From an uncultured Veillonella sp. (lineage in GTDB: Bacteria > Bacillota > Negativicutes > Veillonellales > Veillonellaceae), in contig NZ_CAJLUB010000001.1 in NCBI RefSeq assembly GCF_905209685.1, positions 1 through 64,000 on the forward strand: a DNA stretch of 64,000 bases, read 5' to 3'. The position numbers were made by a program, and so were the translations under genes. Shown piece by piece: positions 1 to 9,782 of this stretch. Position 1 is the stretch's first letter, and every line of letters begins with the position of its first letter. The notes under the pieces were generated by a model that was not told where the DNA came from, did not search any database, and worked only from the letters and a program-made list of their open reading frames with translations.

Positions 1-2
1 TC

Positions 3-305
<303 letters not shown>

Positions 306-316
306 TCTAAAACTAA

Positions 317-351
317 AAGGCTCCCTATTCTTTGAGTAGGGAGTCTTTTTA
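317..351 (+). terminator. Intrinsic terminator after lysS
   Basis: Inverted repeat CTCCCTA (321-327) and TAGGGAG (337-343) with a 9-nt loop, followed by a T-run at 345-350. It sits 12 nt after the lysS stop. Confidence 0.85.
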
Positions 352-437
352 TTTGTTATATGTTTTATACTATGTTTTATTCCATATGTGTTGATGTATA
401 TATCGAGTGTGATACATAGTTACGAAAGGAGGAGGCT

Positions 438-2612
438 GTGAAACATTTAAAGGTTGCTTTATCTGATTCTGTACAATCCAAAATTGGCTCTTTAGAGGGT
501 CGTATATGTGTTCCTATTTGTGATACAGATTTTATAGATGTCGGTGCCGTTGTTATTGGTGATTGTGACTTAGATCGTATCAATAATAATCAAATTCATA
601 CCTTTGGTATACCTGTTATTGTCCTAAGATTTGATGAATCTAAGGATTTATCTTGTTATAAGGAGTGCATAGCATCCATTATAGAGTTTGCCTCTACAAA
701 TATGGACGATTGCAAATCAGAGATAGAAAAGCTTGTAGCAAGCTATGAAGATTCTATTTTACCACCATTTTTCAAGGCTTTATCTGATTATGTAGGCGAT
801 CAAAATTCGCAATTTGATTGCCCTGGACATCAAGGTGGTCAGTTCTTCTATAAACATCCTACAGGTCGCGCCTTCTACAATTTTTTTGGGGAGAATATAT
901 TTAGAGCAGACCTTTGTAATGCAGATGTAAAATTAGGGGATCTTTTAATTCACGAAGGCTATGCTTATGATGCGCAAGCGCATGCTGCGAAAGTCTATAA
1001 TGCTGACAAGACCTATTTTGTGTTAAATGGTACATCTTCAGCGAATAAGGTAGTACTTAATGCTCTTTTAACACCGGGCGATATTATCTTATATGATCGT
1101 AATAATCATAAATCCATCTGCCATGGTGGTCTTGTTATGTCTGGTGCTACCCCTATATATCTTGAGACAGCGCGCAATCCATTTGGGTCCATTGGCGGCA
1201 TTTTAGATCATTGTTTTGATGAAAGTTATATTCGAACTTTGATTGCAGAAAAATCCCCTGAAAAGGCTCGAGCTAAACGTCCTATTCGGCTAGCAGTCAT
1301 TCAATTAGGCACCTATGATGGTACGATTTATAATGCACGCCAAGTATTAGATAAAATTGGTCATCTTTGTGATTATATTTTCTTTGACTCTGCTTGGGTA
1401 GGATATGAACAATTTATTCCTATGATGAAAGATTGTAGCCCGTTACTCTTAGAATTAGGCCCTGATGATCCAGGGATTTTGGTGACTCAATCTGTTCACA
1501 AGCAACAAGCAGGTTTTTCTCAAACCTCTCAAATTCATAAGAAGGATAGTCATATAAAGGGGAAAGACCGTTATGTCGATCATAAACGTTTTAATAACTC
1601 CTTTATGATGCATGCGTCTACATCGCCATTTTATTCCTTATTTGCCTCTCTCGATGTAAATGCCAAAATCCATGAAGGTGAGTTGGGACAAAAACTGTGG
1701 CGTGAGTGTGTTGAAGTTGCTATTGATGCTCGTAAAGTCGTATTGAAGCAATGCAAATATCTCCGTCCGTTAGTACCACCGATAGTGCATGGCAAAAAAT
1801 GGGAAGACGGAAATACGCAGGAAATGGCAGGTGATGTAGATTACTTTGCTTTTGAACCAGAAGCCAAGTGGCATTCGTTTAACGGCTATGGTAAGGGGCA
1901 GTATTTCATTGATCCTTGTAAATTCCAATTGATTACACCAGGAGTCAATGTGGAAACTGGAGAATATGAAGCGTTTGGCATCCCAGCGAATATTCTTGCT
2001 AACTATTTAAGGGAGAATCGTATTATCCCTGAAAAATGTGACTTAAATACAATCTTATTCTTGATGACGCCAGCAGAATCTAAGAGTAAGATGGATGCAC
2101 TCGTGGCGGAACTCGTTCGCTTTGAAAATCTCATAGACCGAGATGCACCGATGGAAGAAGTGTTGCCATCTATTTACAATAGCTATATAGATACATACAA
2201 AGGCTATAGTATTCGTCAGCTATGTCAAGAAATGCATGATTTTTATAAGTCTAAAAATGTAAGCCTCTTACAACAACGGCTATTTTCTCGTGAATACTTC
2301 CCAGACTATGTCATGAATCCACAAGAGGCAAACTTTGAGTTTCAACGTAACAAGGGAGAATTAGTGCCGCTACGCGAAGCAGAAGGTCGTATTGCTCTTG
2401 AGGGCGCTCTACCGTACCCACCTGGTGTATTGTGCGTGCAACCTGGAGAACGTTGGTCTAAGACTGCGTGTGACTATTTCTTGGCTTTAGAGGAAGGCAT
2501 TAATCAACTGCCTGGCTTTGCTCCAGAAATACAAGGTGTATACATTACTGAACAATCGAATGGCTATAAACAAGCGTATGGTTATGTATTGAAAAAAGAA
2601 TATGAAATGTAA
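438..2612 (+). CDS. speF: Ornithine decarboxylase, PLP fold type I (SpeC/SpeF type)
   Basis: Decarboxylates ornithine to putrescine. The 724-residue length matches the large bacterial Orn/Lys/Arg decarboxylases (about 710-730 aa): an N-terminal wing domain, the PLP-dependent core and a C-terminal domain. The PLP lysine is residue 355 within SVHKQQAGFSQTSQIHKKD, the form seen in E. coli SpeC/SpeF rather than in lysine or arginine decarboxylases. The GTG start is chosen because a strong AAAGGAGGAGG lies just upstream. No putrescine-ornithine antiporter (PotE) follows, so the enzyme more likely serves biosynthesis than acid resistance. In Veillonella and relatives, polyamines are attached to peptidoglycan and recognised by SLH domains of OmpM proteins; a role in supplying them is inference. 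The choice between speC and speF is arbitrary, and ornithine versus lysine specificity is not proven by sequence. Confidence 0.9.
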   Translation: MKHLKVALSDSVQSKIGSLEGRICVPICDTDFIDVGAVVIGDCDLDRINNNQIHTFGIPVIVLRFDESKDLSCYKECIASIIEFASTNMDDCKSEIEKLVASYEDSILPPFFKALSDYVGDQNSQFDCPGHQGGQFFYKHPTGRAFYNFFGENIFRADLCNADVKLGDLLIHEGYAYDAQAHAAKVYNADKTYFVLNGTSSANKVVLNALLTPGDIILYDRNNHKSICHGGLVMSGATPIYLETARNPFGSIGGILDHCFDESYIRTLIAEKSPEKARAKRPIRLAVIQLGTYDGTIYNARQVLDKIGHLCDYIFFDSAWVGYEQFIPMMKDCSPLLLELGPDDPGILVTQSVHKQQAGFSQTSQIHKKDSHIKGKDRYVDHKRFNNSFMMHASTSPFYSLFASLDVNAKIHEGELGQKLWRECVEVAIDARKVVLKQCKYLRPLVPPIVHGKKWEDGNTQEMAGDVDYFAFEPEAKWHSFNGYGKGQYFIDPCKFQLITPGVNVETGEYEAFGIPANILANYLRENRIIPEKCDLNTILFLMTPAESKSKMDALVAELVRFENLIDRDAPMEEVLPSIYNSYIDTYKGYSIRQLCQEMHDFYKSKNVSLLQQRLFSREYFPDYVMNPQEANFEFQRNKGELVPLREAEGRIALEGALPYPPGVLCVQPGERWSKTACDYFLALEEGINQLPGFAPEIQGVYITEQSNGYKQAYGYVLKKEYEM

Positions 2613-2641
2613 ATTTATACGATTTTATACAAGGACTGTAG

Positions 2642-2755
2642 GAATTTACTAAAATTTCTTATACATTGATTAAACTGACAACTGGCCGTCGTCGTGAAAT
2701 TCATCCTATTATGTACATCATGACTGTGGCGTTCATCATTCACTTTGCTATTTAA
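2642..2755 (+). pseudogene. Remnant resembling the C-terminus of a guanine/hypoxanthine permease (AzgA/PbuG-like)
   Basis: A 37-codon open stretch after an in-frame TAG reads EFTKISYTLIKLTTGRRREI followed by HPIMYIMTVAFIIHFAI and TAA. The pattern of a YTLIKL helix end, a basic GRRREIHP loop and a final hydrophobic helix resembles, from memory, the last transmembrane helices of NCS2/AzgA-type purine permeases. The gene downstream is guanine deaminase, a natural partner of such a permease. There is no start codon with a ribosome binding site and no other part of the permease, so I read it as the stub left by a deletion. It could instead be a small membrane peptide started at TTG 2666. Confidence 0.5.
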
Positions 2756-2856
2756 ATAGCATATACTATGAATCATATAGCATAGTCTATTAAAGAAAAA
2801 ACTAGCGTGTTATATGAGCTTAGCATTTTAGGGCTCTAATTACGCGAGGAGGTTAT

Positions 2857-4137
2857 ATGAATTCGACAGTTATTTTAAAAGGGAATATCTTATATACACC
2901 GCGTCCTTCAGAATTTATATCCATTCAACATGGCTATATTATTGCCGTAGATGGTGTAGTTGTATATTGTGGTGAAAGTATTCCACCAGCCTATGCAGAT
3001 TGTGAGGTTACTGATTATGGTGATAATCTCATTATTCCAGGATTTGTAGATACACATGCACATGCTCCACAGTATTGTAATCGTGGCCTTGGGATGGATA
3101 AAGAACTCTTACCTTGGTTAGAAACCTATACATTTCCTGAAGAGGCAAAGTTTAGTGATCTAGATTATGCACGGCTAGTATATGGCGCCTTTGTCCAAGA
3201 CTTATGGCGCAATGGGACTACTAGAAGTATACTGTTTGGCACTATCCATAAAGAGAGCACATTAGTGTTGATGGAACTTTTACAAAAAGCTGGATTATCT
3301 GCCTATGTAGGCAAGGTCAATATGGACCGCAATAGCCCAAATTTCTTGATTGAAGAAACAAGTCAATCTTTAGCGGATACGAAAGACTGGTTAGAGGCAT
3401 CGGCTCAATTTGGTCCATTGGTAAAACCTATTATTACCCCTCGTTTTGTACCATCTTGCACGAGCGAGTTAATGGATGGCCTTGGTACATTATCAGAAGA
3501 GTACAAGGTCCCAGTTCAATCCCATTTATCTGAAAATCACGGTGAAATTGATTGGGTAGCAGCATTACATCCTGAGTCACCAAATTATACAGATGTGTAT
3601 TATGAACATAAATTGATGGGGCGGACGCCAACGGTAATGGCTCATTGCATTCATTTAAGTGACGTAGAAATGGATCGTATGGCAGAAACACAAACTATGG
3701 TATCTCATTGTCCATTTTCAAATGTAAACCTATCAAGTGGCATTGCACCAATTCGCAAGCTAATGAAACGGAATATACCAATTGGTTTAGGCTCTGATAT
3801 ATCTGGTGGTCATATTGTATCAATGGCAAAGGTTCTTACAGAAGCCATTGGATTATCTAAAATGAAATGGGTGGAAGTAGATTCAAATTATGCGCCTCTC
3901 ACATTAAGTGAAGCTTTCTACATGGCTACGAAGGGTGGAGGCAAGTTCTTTGGTAAGGTGGGGAGCTTTGAAAAAGGTTGTGAACTAGATGCTCTTATTA
4001 TTGATGATACATCACTATTTGACCCAAATGAGCGCACCTTAGAGGAGCGATTAGAGCGTTGGTTATATGTTGGTGATGATCGACATATCGTTGAGCGCTA
4101 TGTAGCGGGCCGCGTATTACCTAATCCCCAAGGTTGA
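2857..4137 (+). CDS. guaD: Guanine deaminase
   Basis: Zinc amidohydrolase that converts guanine to xanthine and ammonia in purine salvage. At 426 residues it has the expected length. Visible family marks are PGFVDTHAHAPQY (metal ligands His67, His69), the WLETYTFPEE segment typical of guanine deaminases, GKVNMDRN near residue 152, QSHLSEN with His223, MAHCIHL with His263, and LGSDISGG with Asp314. The ATG lies 6 nt after a clear GAGGAGG. It is followed by its own terminator and preceded by a probable permease remnant, suggesting a former guanine uptake and deamination unit. Confidence is high because the guanine-deaminase-specific motifs set it apart from other amidohydrolases. Confidence 0.95.
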   Translation: MNSTVILKGNILYTPRPSEFISIQHGYIIAVDGVVVYCGESIPPAYADCEVTDYGDNLIIPGFVDTHAHAPQYCNRGLGMDKELLPWLETYTFPEEAKFSDLDYARLVYGAFVQDLWRNGTTRSILFGTIHKESTLVLMELLQKAGLSAYVGKVNMDRNSPNFLIEETSQSLADTKDWLEASAQFGPLVKPIITPRFVPSCTSELMDGLGTLSEEYKVPVQSHLSENHGEIDWVAALHPESPNYTDVYYEHKLMGRTPTVMAHCIHLSDVEMDRMAETQTMVSHCPFSNVNLSSGIAPIRKLMKRNIPIGLGSDISGGHIVSMAKVLTEAIGLSKMKWVEVDSNYAPLTLSEAFYMATKGGGKFFGKVGSFEKGCELDALIIDDTSLFDPNERTLEERLERWLYVGDDRHIVERYVAGRVLPNPQG

Positions 4138-4191
4138 TATTTCAGTTCTGATAACGCTAAAAAGAGGAACAAAATTTAAATAATAGCCAGT

Positions 4192-4231
4192 ACAGGTAGT
4201 TTGTATATCATGCAAGCTACCTGTTTTATTT
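4192..4231 (+). terminator. Intrinsic terminator after guaD
   Basis: ACAGGTAG (4192-4199) pairs with CTACCTGT (4217-4224), followed by a T-rich TTTATTTT tract. Confidence 0.75.
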
Positions 4232-4241
4232 TGACCTCGTG

Positions 4242-4269
4242 TTGCGCTTCAATGCCCGTGGTGTATAAT
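4242..4269 (+). promoter_or_regulatory. Possible sigma-70 type promoter for the CDF-like gene
   Basis: TTGCGC at 4242-4247, a 16-nt spacer and TATAAT at 4264-4269, downstream of the guaD terminator. The -10 is perfect; the -35 is weak. Confidence 0.4.
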
Positions 4270-4304
4270 AAAAAGATATATAAATTAAGAAAGTGGGGTA
4301 CTTG

Positions 4305-5258
4305 ATGGATATATTAGGGGCAAGGCGCTCTATAGAACAGAAGTTACTTATGCAATCCGTAGGGCTAATGGCCCTTGTAGCAGTAAGTGGCACTATAATG
4401 GGGATTGTTACAGGATCTAGCGCGGTCTTATTAGATGGTGTATTTTCTTTTGTCGATGTTGTAATTAAGATCATGATGCTCATGACAGCCAAGTTAATAG
4501 CCCGTGAAACGAGTAAGCGCTTTCAATTTGGCTATTGGCAGTTCGAACCTTTGGTACTTGCCGTAGAAGGCTTCTTTATATTACTAATTGTAATTTACGC
4601 TCTATCTAGTGGCATTACAGATCTTATATCGGGTGGCCGCCATGTAGATTTTGGACCAGCTATTTATTATGCCATCTTCTTCACCGTCGCTGACACAATC
4701 TATTACTTATATGTACGACGGATTAATAAAAGCTTACAGTCTAATTTAATTAAATTTGATAATGTGAGTTGGTATGTTGATGCTTTACTGGAAGCAGCTA
4801 TCTTAATCAGCTTTGTAGTGGCTATTATGTTAGAAGGAACTGAATATGCTGATTGGGCCGCTTATATTGACCCGATTGTTCTCATTGTATTGGCCGTACA
4901 GATGATACCATCCGCGTTCCGCATTATTATCCCATCCGTAAAACAAGTATTGGGATGGGCACCAACTTCATTACATAATGAAGTGCAAGAAATTATGGAT
5001 CGCTTTATGGAAAAGTACAATTTCAAAGATTACGTTTCTAGTGTACAAGTATATGGGAATACTCGAATTATTGAAATTGATATTTTAGTTCGCAAGAACT
5101 TCCCATATCAAACGATTGCTGAAATCGATGCAATTCGCAATGAAATTGACCAAGAAATCGGAGGGAACCCAACGGAAAAATGGGTAACCATTTCTTTCAC
5201 AGGTACCCGAAAATGGATGGCTAAAGATTATTTACTAGAAGAAGATGATGATGAATAG
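4305..5258 (+). CDS. Cation diffusion facilitator (CDF) superfamily transporter, divergent metal site
   Basis: Inner-membrane protein of about 317 residues with six predicted transmembrane segments and a C-terminal cytoplasmic ferredoxin-like domain, the usual CDF plan for metal-proton antiport. I prefer ATG 4305, which has AAGTGGGG upstream, over the GTG at 4293. In helix 2 the sequence is LLDGVFSFVD: the aspartates (44, 51) are kept but the usual His/Asp of the H/DxxxD pair is Phe47. In helix 5 the site reads SWYVD, with Ser155 where His/Asp is normal and Asp159 kept. The metal sites are therefore half degraded, and substrate and activity cannot be assigned. It forms its own transcription unit, with a terminator before it and serS after it. 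Confidence 0.75.
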   Translation: MDILGARRSIEQKLLMQSVGLMALVAVSGTIMGIVTGSSAVLLDGVFSFVDVVIKIMMLMTAKLIARETSKRFQFGYWQFEPLVLAVEGFFILLIVIYALSSGITDLISGGRHVDFGPAIYYAIFFTVADTIYYLYVRRINKSLQSNLIKFDNVSWYVDALLEAAILISFVVAIMLEGTEYADWAAYIDPIVLIVLAVQMIPSAFRIIIPSVKQVLGWAPTSLHNEVQEIMDRFMEKYNFKDYVSSVQVYGNTRIIEIDILVRKNFPYQTIAEIDAIRNEIDQEIGGNPTEKWVTISFTGTRKWMAKDYLLEEDDDE

Positions 5259-5382
5259 CATAAAAATTAATTAGAAATCTAGTAGATAGCTTATAATTTA
5301 ATGATAAATACACCAATATATGGTATACTTAAACGTATTGAATATATTGTTCGTAGCATAGTTGGAAGATGAGGTTTATAGT

Positions 5383-6663
5383 ATGTTAGACTTGAAATTT
5401 GTCCGTGAAAATATTGATTTAGTGCAACAAAACTTAGATAATCGTCACACGAATGGCGATTTAGAAACCTTTGTATCCGCTTATGATGAACGTCGTCAGT
5501 TGATTGGTAAAGTAGAGGAGTTAAAAGCTCTTCGTAATTCCGTAACTGAAGAAATTAGCCAATTAAAACGCAATAAAGAAAATGCGGATGATAAAATCGC
5601 AGAAATGAAAAAAGTAGGCGATGATATTGCAGGGCTTGATAATCGTATCCGCGACGTAGAAGCTAAATTACGTGATGCGGCGTTGATGTTGCCAAATATG
5701 TGCGATGCATCTGTTCCTGTTGGTGCTGATGAAGATGAAAATGTGGAACAACGTAAATGGGGCGAACCACGTCAATTTGACTTTGATGTACAAGCTCATT
5801 GGGATTTAGGTGAAAATCTTGATATCCTTGATTTCAATCGCGCTGGTAAAATGAGTGGTGCTCGTTTCACAGTATATAAAGGTTTAGGTGCTCGTTTAGA
5901 ACGTGCTCTTATTAACTTCATGGTTGATCTTCATGTAGATAAACAAGGCTACACTGAAATGATGACTCCATATATGGTAACTCGTGAGACATTGACAGGT
6001 ACTGGCCAATTGCCTAAGTTTGCTGAAGATATGTACCATGTAGAGGATACTGAATACTTCTTGATCCCTACAGCAGAGGTTACATTAACTAATTATCATA
6101 GCGGTGAAATCTTGAGTGAAGAAGAATTGCCTAAATACTACACTGCATTTACAGCGTGCTTCCGTGCTGAAGCTGGTTCTGCAGGTCGTGATACACGTGG
6201 TCTTATTCGCCAACATCAATTCAACAAAGTTGAAATGGTTAAATTAGCTAAACCTGAAGATTCTTATGCAGAATTAGAAAAGTTAACTGATAATGCAGAA
6301 GAAGTATTGCGTTTATTGGAATTACCATTCCGTGTAATTACACTTTGCACAGGTGATATTGGCTTTGGTTCTGCTAAAACATATGACGTAGAGGTATGGA
6401 TGCCAGCTCAAGGCAAGTACAGAGAAATCTCTTCTTGCTCCAATATGACTGATTTCCAAGCTCGTCGTGCAAATATTAAATTCCGTCGTGGACCTAAAGG
6501 TAAACCAGAATTCCTTCATACATTAAATGGCTCTGGTCTTGCTGTGGGCCGTACAGTAGCAGCTATCTTGGAAAATTACCAACAAGCTGATGGTTCTGTT
6601 GTAATTCCTAAGGTACTTGTTCCTTACATGGGTGGCGTAGAAGTAATCAAGGCAGCAAAATAA
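5383..6663 (+). CDS. serS: Seryl-tRNA synthetase
   Basis: Class II synthetase that charges tRNA-Ser (and tRNA-Sec where present). The N-terminal coiled-coil arm that grips the tRNA long variable arm spans about residues 25-105 (rich in Lys/Glu, ending near [11 protein letters not shown]). The catalytic domain follows with motif 2 ([21 protein letters not shown]) shown here only by its key part [14 protein letters not shown], and motif 3 near [16 protein letters not shown]. The start is ATG 5383, with GAGG 8 nt upstream and the protein beginning [10 protein letters not shown] as in other SerRS; an in-frame TTG at 5362 would add seven unlikely residues. A TATACT box at 5324-5329 is a probable -10. 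The leader is too short for a T-box. Confidence 0.97.
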   Translation: MLDLKFVRENIDLVQQNLDNRHTNGDLETFVSAYDERRQLIGKVEELKALRNSVTEEISQLKRNKENADDKIAEMKKVGDDIAGLDNRIRDVEAKLRDAALMLPNMCDASVPVGADEDENVEQRKWGEPRQFDFDVQAHWDLGENLDILDFNRAGKMSGARFTVYKGLGARLERALINFMVDLHVDKQGYTEMMTPYMVTRETLTGTGQLPKFAEDMYHVEDTEYFLIPTAEVTLTNYHSGEILSEEELPKYYTAFTACFRAEAGSAGRDTRGLIRQHQFNKVEMVKLAKPEDSYAELEKLTDNAEEVLRLLELPFRVITLCTGDIGFGSAKTYDVEVWMPAQGKYREISSCSNMTDFQARRANIKFRRGPKGKPEFLHTLNGSGLAVGRTVAAILENYQQADGSVVIPKVLVPYMGGVEVIKAAK

Positions 6664-6676
6664 GAGGGGGCATTTG

Positions 6677-7321
6677 ATGAAGTTCTTTATTGATACCGCA
6701 GAATTTGATGAGATAAAAGAAGCGTATGCTTTTGGTTTTATCGATGGTGTTACTACTAACCCATCCCTTATCGTGAAAGCTAAACGCGATTTAAAACAAG
6801 TTATTTCTGAAATTGCAAATCTTGTAGAAGGTCCTGTAAGTGCAGAGGTTATTGCTTCCGATGCAGAAGGCATGATCGCTGAAGCTCATGAGCTTGTAAA
6901 ATTAGGCTCTAATGTAGTTATTAAAGTGCCTATGACTCCAGAAGGCCTTAAAGCTGTTGCCGTGTTGAGCAAAGAAGGTATTAAAACAAATGTAACATTA
7001 ATCTTCTCTGCTAACCAAGCTTTATTGGCAGCCCGTGCAGGTGCTACCTATGTGAGCCCATTTGTGGGTCGCATTGATGATATCAGCATGGATGGCCTTA
7101 CATTAATTCAAGATATTGCAGACATATTTGCTATTCATGGTATTGAAACTGAAATTATTGCAGCTAGTGTGAGAACACCATTGCATATCATACAATGTGC
7201 TAAAGCCGGTGCTCATATTGCAACAGTGCCATTCAAAGTACTTATGCAAGCTATGAAACATCCGTTGACGGATGCAGGGCTTGAAAAATTTATGGCAGAT
7301 TGGAAACAAGCTAATCAATAA
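6677..7321 (+). CDS. fsa: Fructose-6-phosphate aldolase / transaldolase-like protein
   Basis: Small Schiff-base aldolase of the TalC/FSA family, 214 residues, about the length of E. coli FSA. The catalytic lysine is Lys83 in [22 protein letters not shown] at the N-terminus, GVTTNPSL near residue 24 and [11 protein letters not shown] near residue 129 are family hallmarks. It acts either as transaldolase in the non-oxidative pentose phosphate pathway or as a fructose-6-phosphate aldolase; sequence alone does not separate them. The ATG at 6677 follows AGAGGGGG, 13 nt after serS. The next gene is a fructose-bisphosphatase, so this is a small sugar-phosphate module. Confidence 0.88.
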   Translation: MKFFIDTAEFDEIKEAYAFGFIDGVTTNPSLIVKAKRDLKQVISEIANLVEGPVSAEVIASDAEGMIAEAHELVKLGSNVVIKVPMTPEGLKAVAVLSKEGIKTNVTLIFSANQALLAARAGATYVSPFVGRIDDISMDGLTLIQDIADIFAIHGIETEIIAASVRTPLHIIQCAKAGAHIATVPFKVLMQAMKHPLTDAGLEKFMADWKQANQ

Positions 7322-7387
7322 GTTAAGTATTCGGCTCAATGTAAGAGTCATATTACAATACACACAGGACTTATAAGGAGGCCTATT

Positions 7388-8350
7388 ATGGATCGTACAT
7401 TATCTTTGGAATTTGCTCGTGTCGTTGAAGCGGCTGCTTTACGCAGTGGTCGGTTACTTGGCCGCGGTCAAAAGGATGCAGCGGATGGTCTTGCTGTAGA
7501 TGCAATGCGTCAAGCATTTGACTCTGTTCGTATTTCTGGTACAGTAGTTATCGGCGAAGGCGAAATTGATGAAGCGCCTATGCTTTACATTGGTGAACAT
7601 GTAGGTGCTGGTGGTCCAGAAGTAGATATCGCAGTTGACCCAATTGAAGGCACAAACTTGATTGCAAAAGGCCAAAATGGTGCGATTGCAGTTATGGCTA
7701 TTGCTGAAAAAGGTGGCTTGTTACATGCACCAGATATGTACATGGAAAAACTTTGCGTTGGTCCTCGTGGTGCAGGTGCTATCGATATTACTAAATCTTT
7801 AACTGAAAATATCAAAAATGTAGCGGCAAAAATGAATCGCAATGTCGATGAAATTACACTTGTTATGCTTGATCGTGAACGTCATCATGGTTTGATGAAA
7901 GAAGCCCGTGATCTTGGTGCACGTATTATGTTAATTTCTGATGGTGATGTTAACCCAGCTATGGAATGTTGTATTGAAGGTTCTGGGGTACACATGGTTG
8001 TTGGTACTGGTGGTGCACCAGAAGGCGTATTGGCTGCAGCTGCTTTGAAATGCGTAGGTGGCGATATGCAAGCGCGCTTGAAACCAGAAACAGAAGAAGA
8101 AATTCGTCGTTGTCATGAAATGGGTATTACCGATGTAAATCAAGTACTTACATTGGATGATTTAGTTCGTACAGATGATGTTATCTTCGCGGCTACTGCT
8201 ATTACTCGCGGTAACTTATTGAATGCTATTCAATACTTCCCAGGTGGTGCGCGTACACATACTATCGTAATGCGCTCTAAAACTGGTACTGTTCGTTTCT
8301 TAGACACAGTACATATGGATGAGAAACTAAAATCCTTAAAAGCAAAATAA
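7388..8350 (+). CDS. glpX: Fructose-1,6-bisphosphatase class II
   Basis: Gluconeogenic phosphatase that converts fructose 1,6-bisphosphate to fructose 6-phosphate. At 320 residues it is the normal GlpX length. The metal and phosphate binding signature DPIEGTNLIAKG lies near residue 81, the GEGEIDEAPMLYIGE segment near residue 57, and GTGGAPEGVLAAAALKC near residue 202. The ATG follows AAGGAGG. Veillonella uses lactate rather than sugars and depends on gluconeogenesis, which fits this gene and the later yvcK. It ends in a strong terminator. Confidence 0.96.
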   Translation: MDRTLSLEFARVVEAAALRSGRLLGRGQKDAADGLAVDAMRQAFDSVRISGTVVIGEGEIDEAPMLYIGEHVGAGGPEVDIAVDPIEGTNLIAKGQNGAIAVMAIAEKGGLLHAPDMYMEKLCVGPRGAGAIDITKSLTENIKNVAAKMNRNVDEITLVMLDRERHHGLMKEARDLGARIMLISDGDVNPAMECCIEGSGVHMVVGTGGAPEGVLAAAALKCVGGDMQARLKPETEEEIRRCHEMGITDVNQVLTLDDLVRTDDVIFAATAITRGNLLNAIQYFPGGARTHTIVMRSKTGTVRFLDTVHMDEKLKSLKAK

Positions 8351-8357
8351 TAATTAG

Positions 8358-8384
8358 GCCCCTCAAAATGAGGGGCTTTTTTTC
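8358..8384 (+). terminator. Intrinsic terminator after glpX
   Basis: GCCCCTCA (8358-8365), a 3-nt loop, TGAGGGGC (8369-8376), then seven T. Confidence 0.93.
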
Positions 8385-8405
8385 TCAGTATTTTCTCACA
8401 GTCTC

Positions 8406-8435
8406 TTGATGAGATATATCGAAAAATAGTATAAT
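8406..8435 (+). promoter_or_regulatory. Promoter of murA
   Basis: TTGATG at 8406-8411, an 18-nt spacer and a perfect TATAAT at 8430-8435, between the glpX terminator and murA. Confidence 0.65.
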
Positions 8436-8449
8436 AACATTTAGTATAT

Positions 8450-8485
8450 GACGTTATAAATACAACGTCTTGTAGTTCATACAAG
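8450..8485 (+). other. Two tandem small hairpins in the murA leader
   Basis: GACGTT (8450-8455) pairs with AACGTC (8464-8469), and CTTGTA (8469-8474) pairs with TACAAG (8480-8485). They share one base, so they are alternatives or a stacked pair. They lie between the murA promoter and ribosome binding site, without a T-run, so they are not a terminator. Confidence 0.45.
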
Positions 8486-8516
8486 ATGATCGATATAAAG
8501 TGTAGGAGGAATTCTG

Positions 8517-9782
8517 TTGGAAAAGCTAATCATTCAAGGTGGCAACCGGTTGGAAGGCCGTGTACGTGTTAGTAGCGCTAAAAATGCGGTACTCCCTATT
8601 ATTGCCGGTACTTTGCTAGCATCAACGCCTAGTAAATTACTTGAAATTCCAAATTTGGAAGATGTAGGTACAATTTGCCAAGTTATCGAGTCTTTGGGGG
8701 TTAAAATTACTCGTAATAAAGCAGATGATGAAATTATCTTCGATGCATCTACATTGACTGCTACGGAAGCTCCTTATGAGCTTGTACGCAAAATGCGTGC
8801 ATCTTTCCTTGTAATGGGTCCACTTTTGGCGCGTAAAGGGGAGGCTAAAATCTCCATGCCAGGTGGTTGTGCTATCGGTGCACGTCCTATTGATCTTCAC
8901 CTAAAAGCTTTCGAAGCGTTAGGTGCTAAAATTGAAATTACTGAAGATTATGTATATGCACATGCTCCAGAAGGCCTTAAAGGCACTCAAATCTACTTGG
9001 ATTTCCCAAGTGTAGGGGCTACAGAAAATGTAATTATGGCCGCTTCTATGGCGGAAGGTAAAACTGTTATCGAAAATGCTGCGGAAGAACCTGAAATCGT
9101 TGATTTAGCGACATTCTTAAATGCAATGGGCGCTAATATCCGCGGTGCTGGTACTAATGTAATTCGCATTGAAGGTGTGCCTCAATTACATGGTGCAATT
9201 CATACGGTTATTCCTGACCGTATCGAAGCTGGTACATACTTGATTGCAGCTGCTATGGCTGGTGGTGACGTATTTGTAGAAAATGCATTGCCTGAACATT
9301 TAAAACCAGTAGTAGCTAAATTAAAAGAAGCTGGCGTTACTGTAGAGGAAGAAATTGATGGCATTCGCGTTATCAGTACTGGTAAAGGTATCAAAGCTGT
9401 TGATATCAAAACGTTACCATACCCAGGCTTCCCAACAGATATGCAAGCTCAATTTATGGCGCTTACTACAATCGCTGAAGGCACAAGTACAGTAACAGAG
9501 ACTGTATTTGAAAACCGCTTTATGCATGTTGCTGAACTTCGCAAAATGGGTGCTCATATCGATATCGACAATCGTCAAGCGATTGTAGAAGGTATGCCAC
9601 GCTTACATGGTGCTGTAGTTAATGCTACAGACTTGCGTGCAGGTGCGGCTCTTGTTTGTGCTGCGTTGACTGCAGAAGGTAGAACAGAAGTTGGTCGTTT
9701 ACATCATATCGATCGTGGTTATGATGATTTCGTAGGTAAATTGCAAAGGTTAGGTGCTGATATTGTTCGGGTTGACGAATAA
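8517..9782 (+). CDS. murA: UDP-N-acetylglucosamine 1-carboxyvinyltransferase
   Basis: First committed step of peptidoglycan synthesis: transfers enolpyruvate from PEP to UDP-GlcNAc. The 421-residue length is standard. The active-site cysteine is Cys118 in [15 protein letters not shown], so the enzyme should be fosfomycin sensitive (the resistant forms have Asp). [10 protein letters not shown] near residue 22 is the substrate-binding Lys-Asn pair. The start is TTG 8517, with GTAGGAGGAA 6 nt upstream. Its 3' end overlaps the longest possible reading of the following mreB-like gene by 29 bp. Confidence 0.97.
   Translation: MEKLIIQGGNRLEGRVRVSSAKNAVLPIIAGTLLASTPSKLLEIPNLEDVGTICQVIESLGVKITRNKADDEIIFDASTLTATEAPYELVRKMRASFLVMGPLLARKGEAKISMPGGCAIGARPIDLHLKAFEALGAKIEITEDYVYAHAPEGLKGTQIYLDFPSVGATENVIMAASMAEGKTVIENAAEEPEIVDLATFLNAMGANIRGAGTNVIRIEGVPQLHGAIHTVIPDRIEAGTYLIAAAMAGGDVFVENALPEHLKPVVAKLKEAGVTVEEEIDGIRVISTGKGIKAVDIKTLPYPGFPTDMQAQFMALTTIAEGTSTVTETVFENRFMHVAELRKMGAHIDIDNRQAIVEGMPRLHGAVVNATDLRAGAALVCAALTAEGRTEVGRLHHIDRGYDDFVGKLQRLGADIVRVDE

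Noticed and set aside
5259-5382. Possible T-box leader before serS
   Set aside because: Only about 120 nt and no T-box sequence or terminator hairpin; an ordinary promoter explains it.
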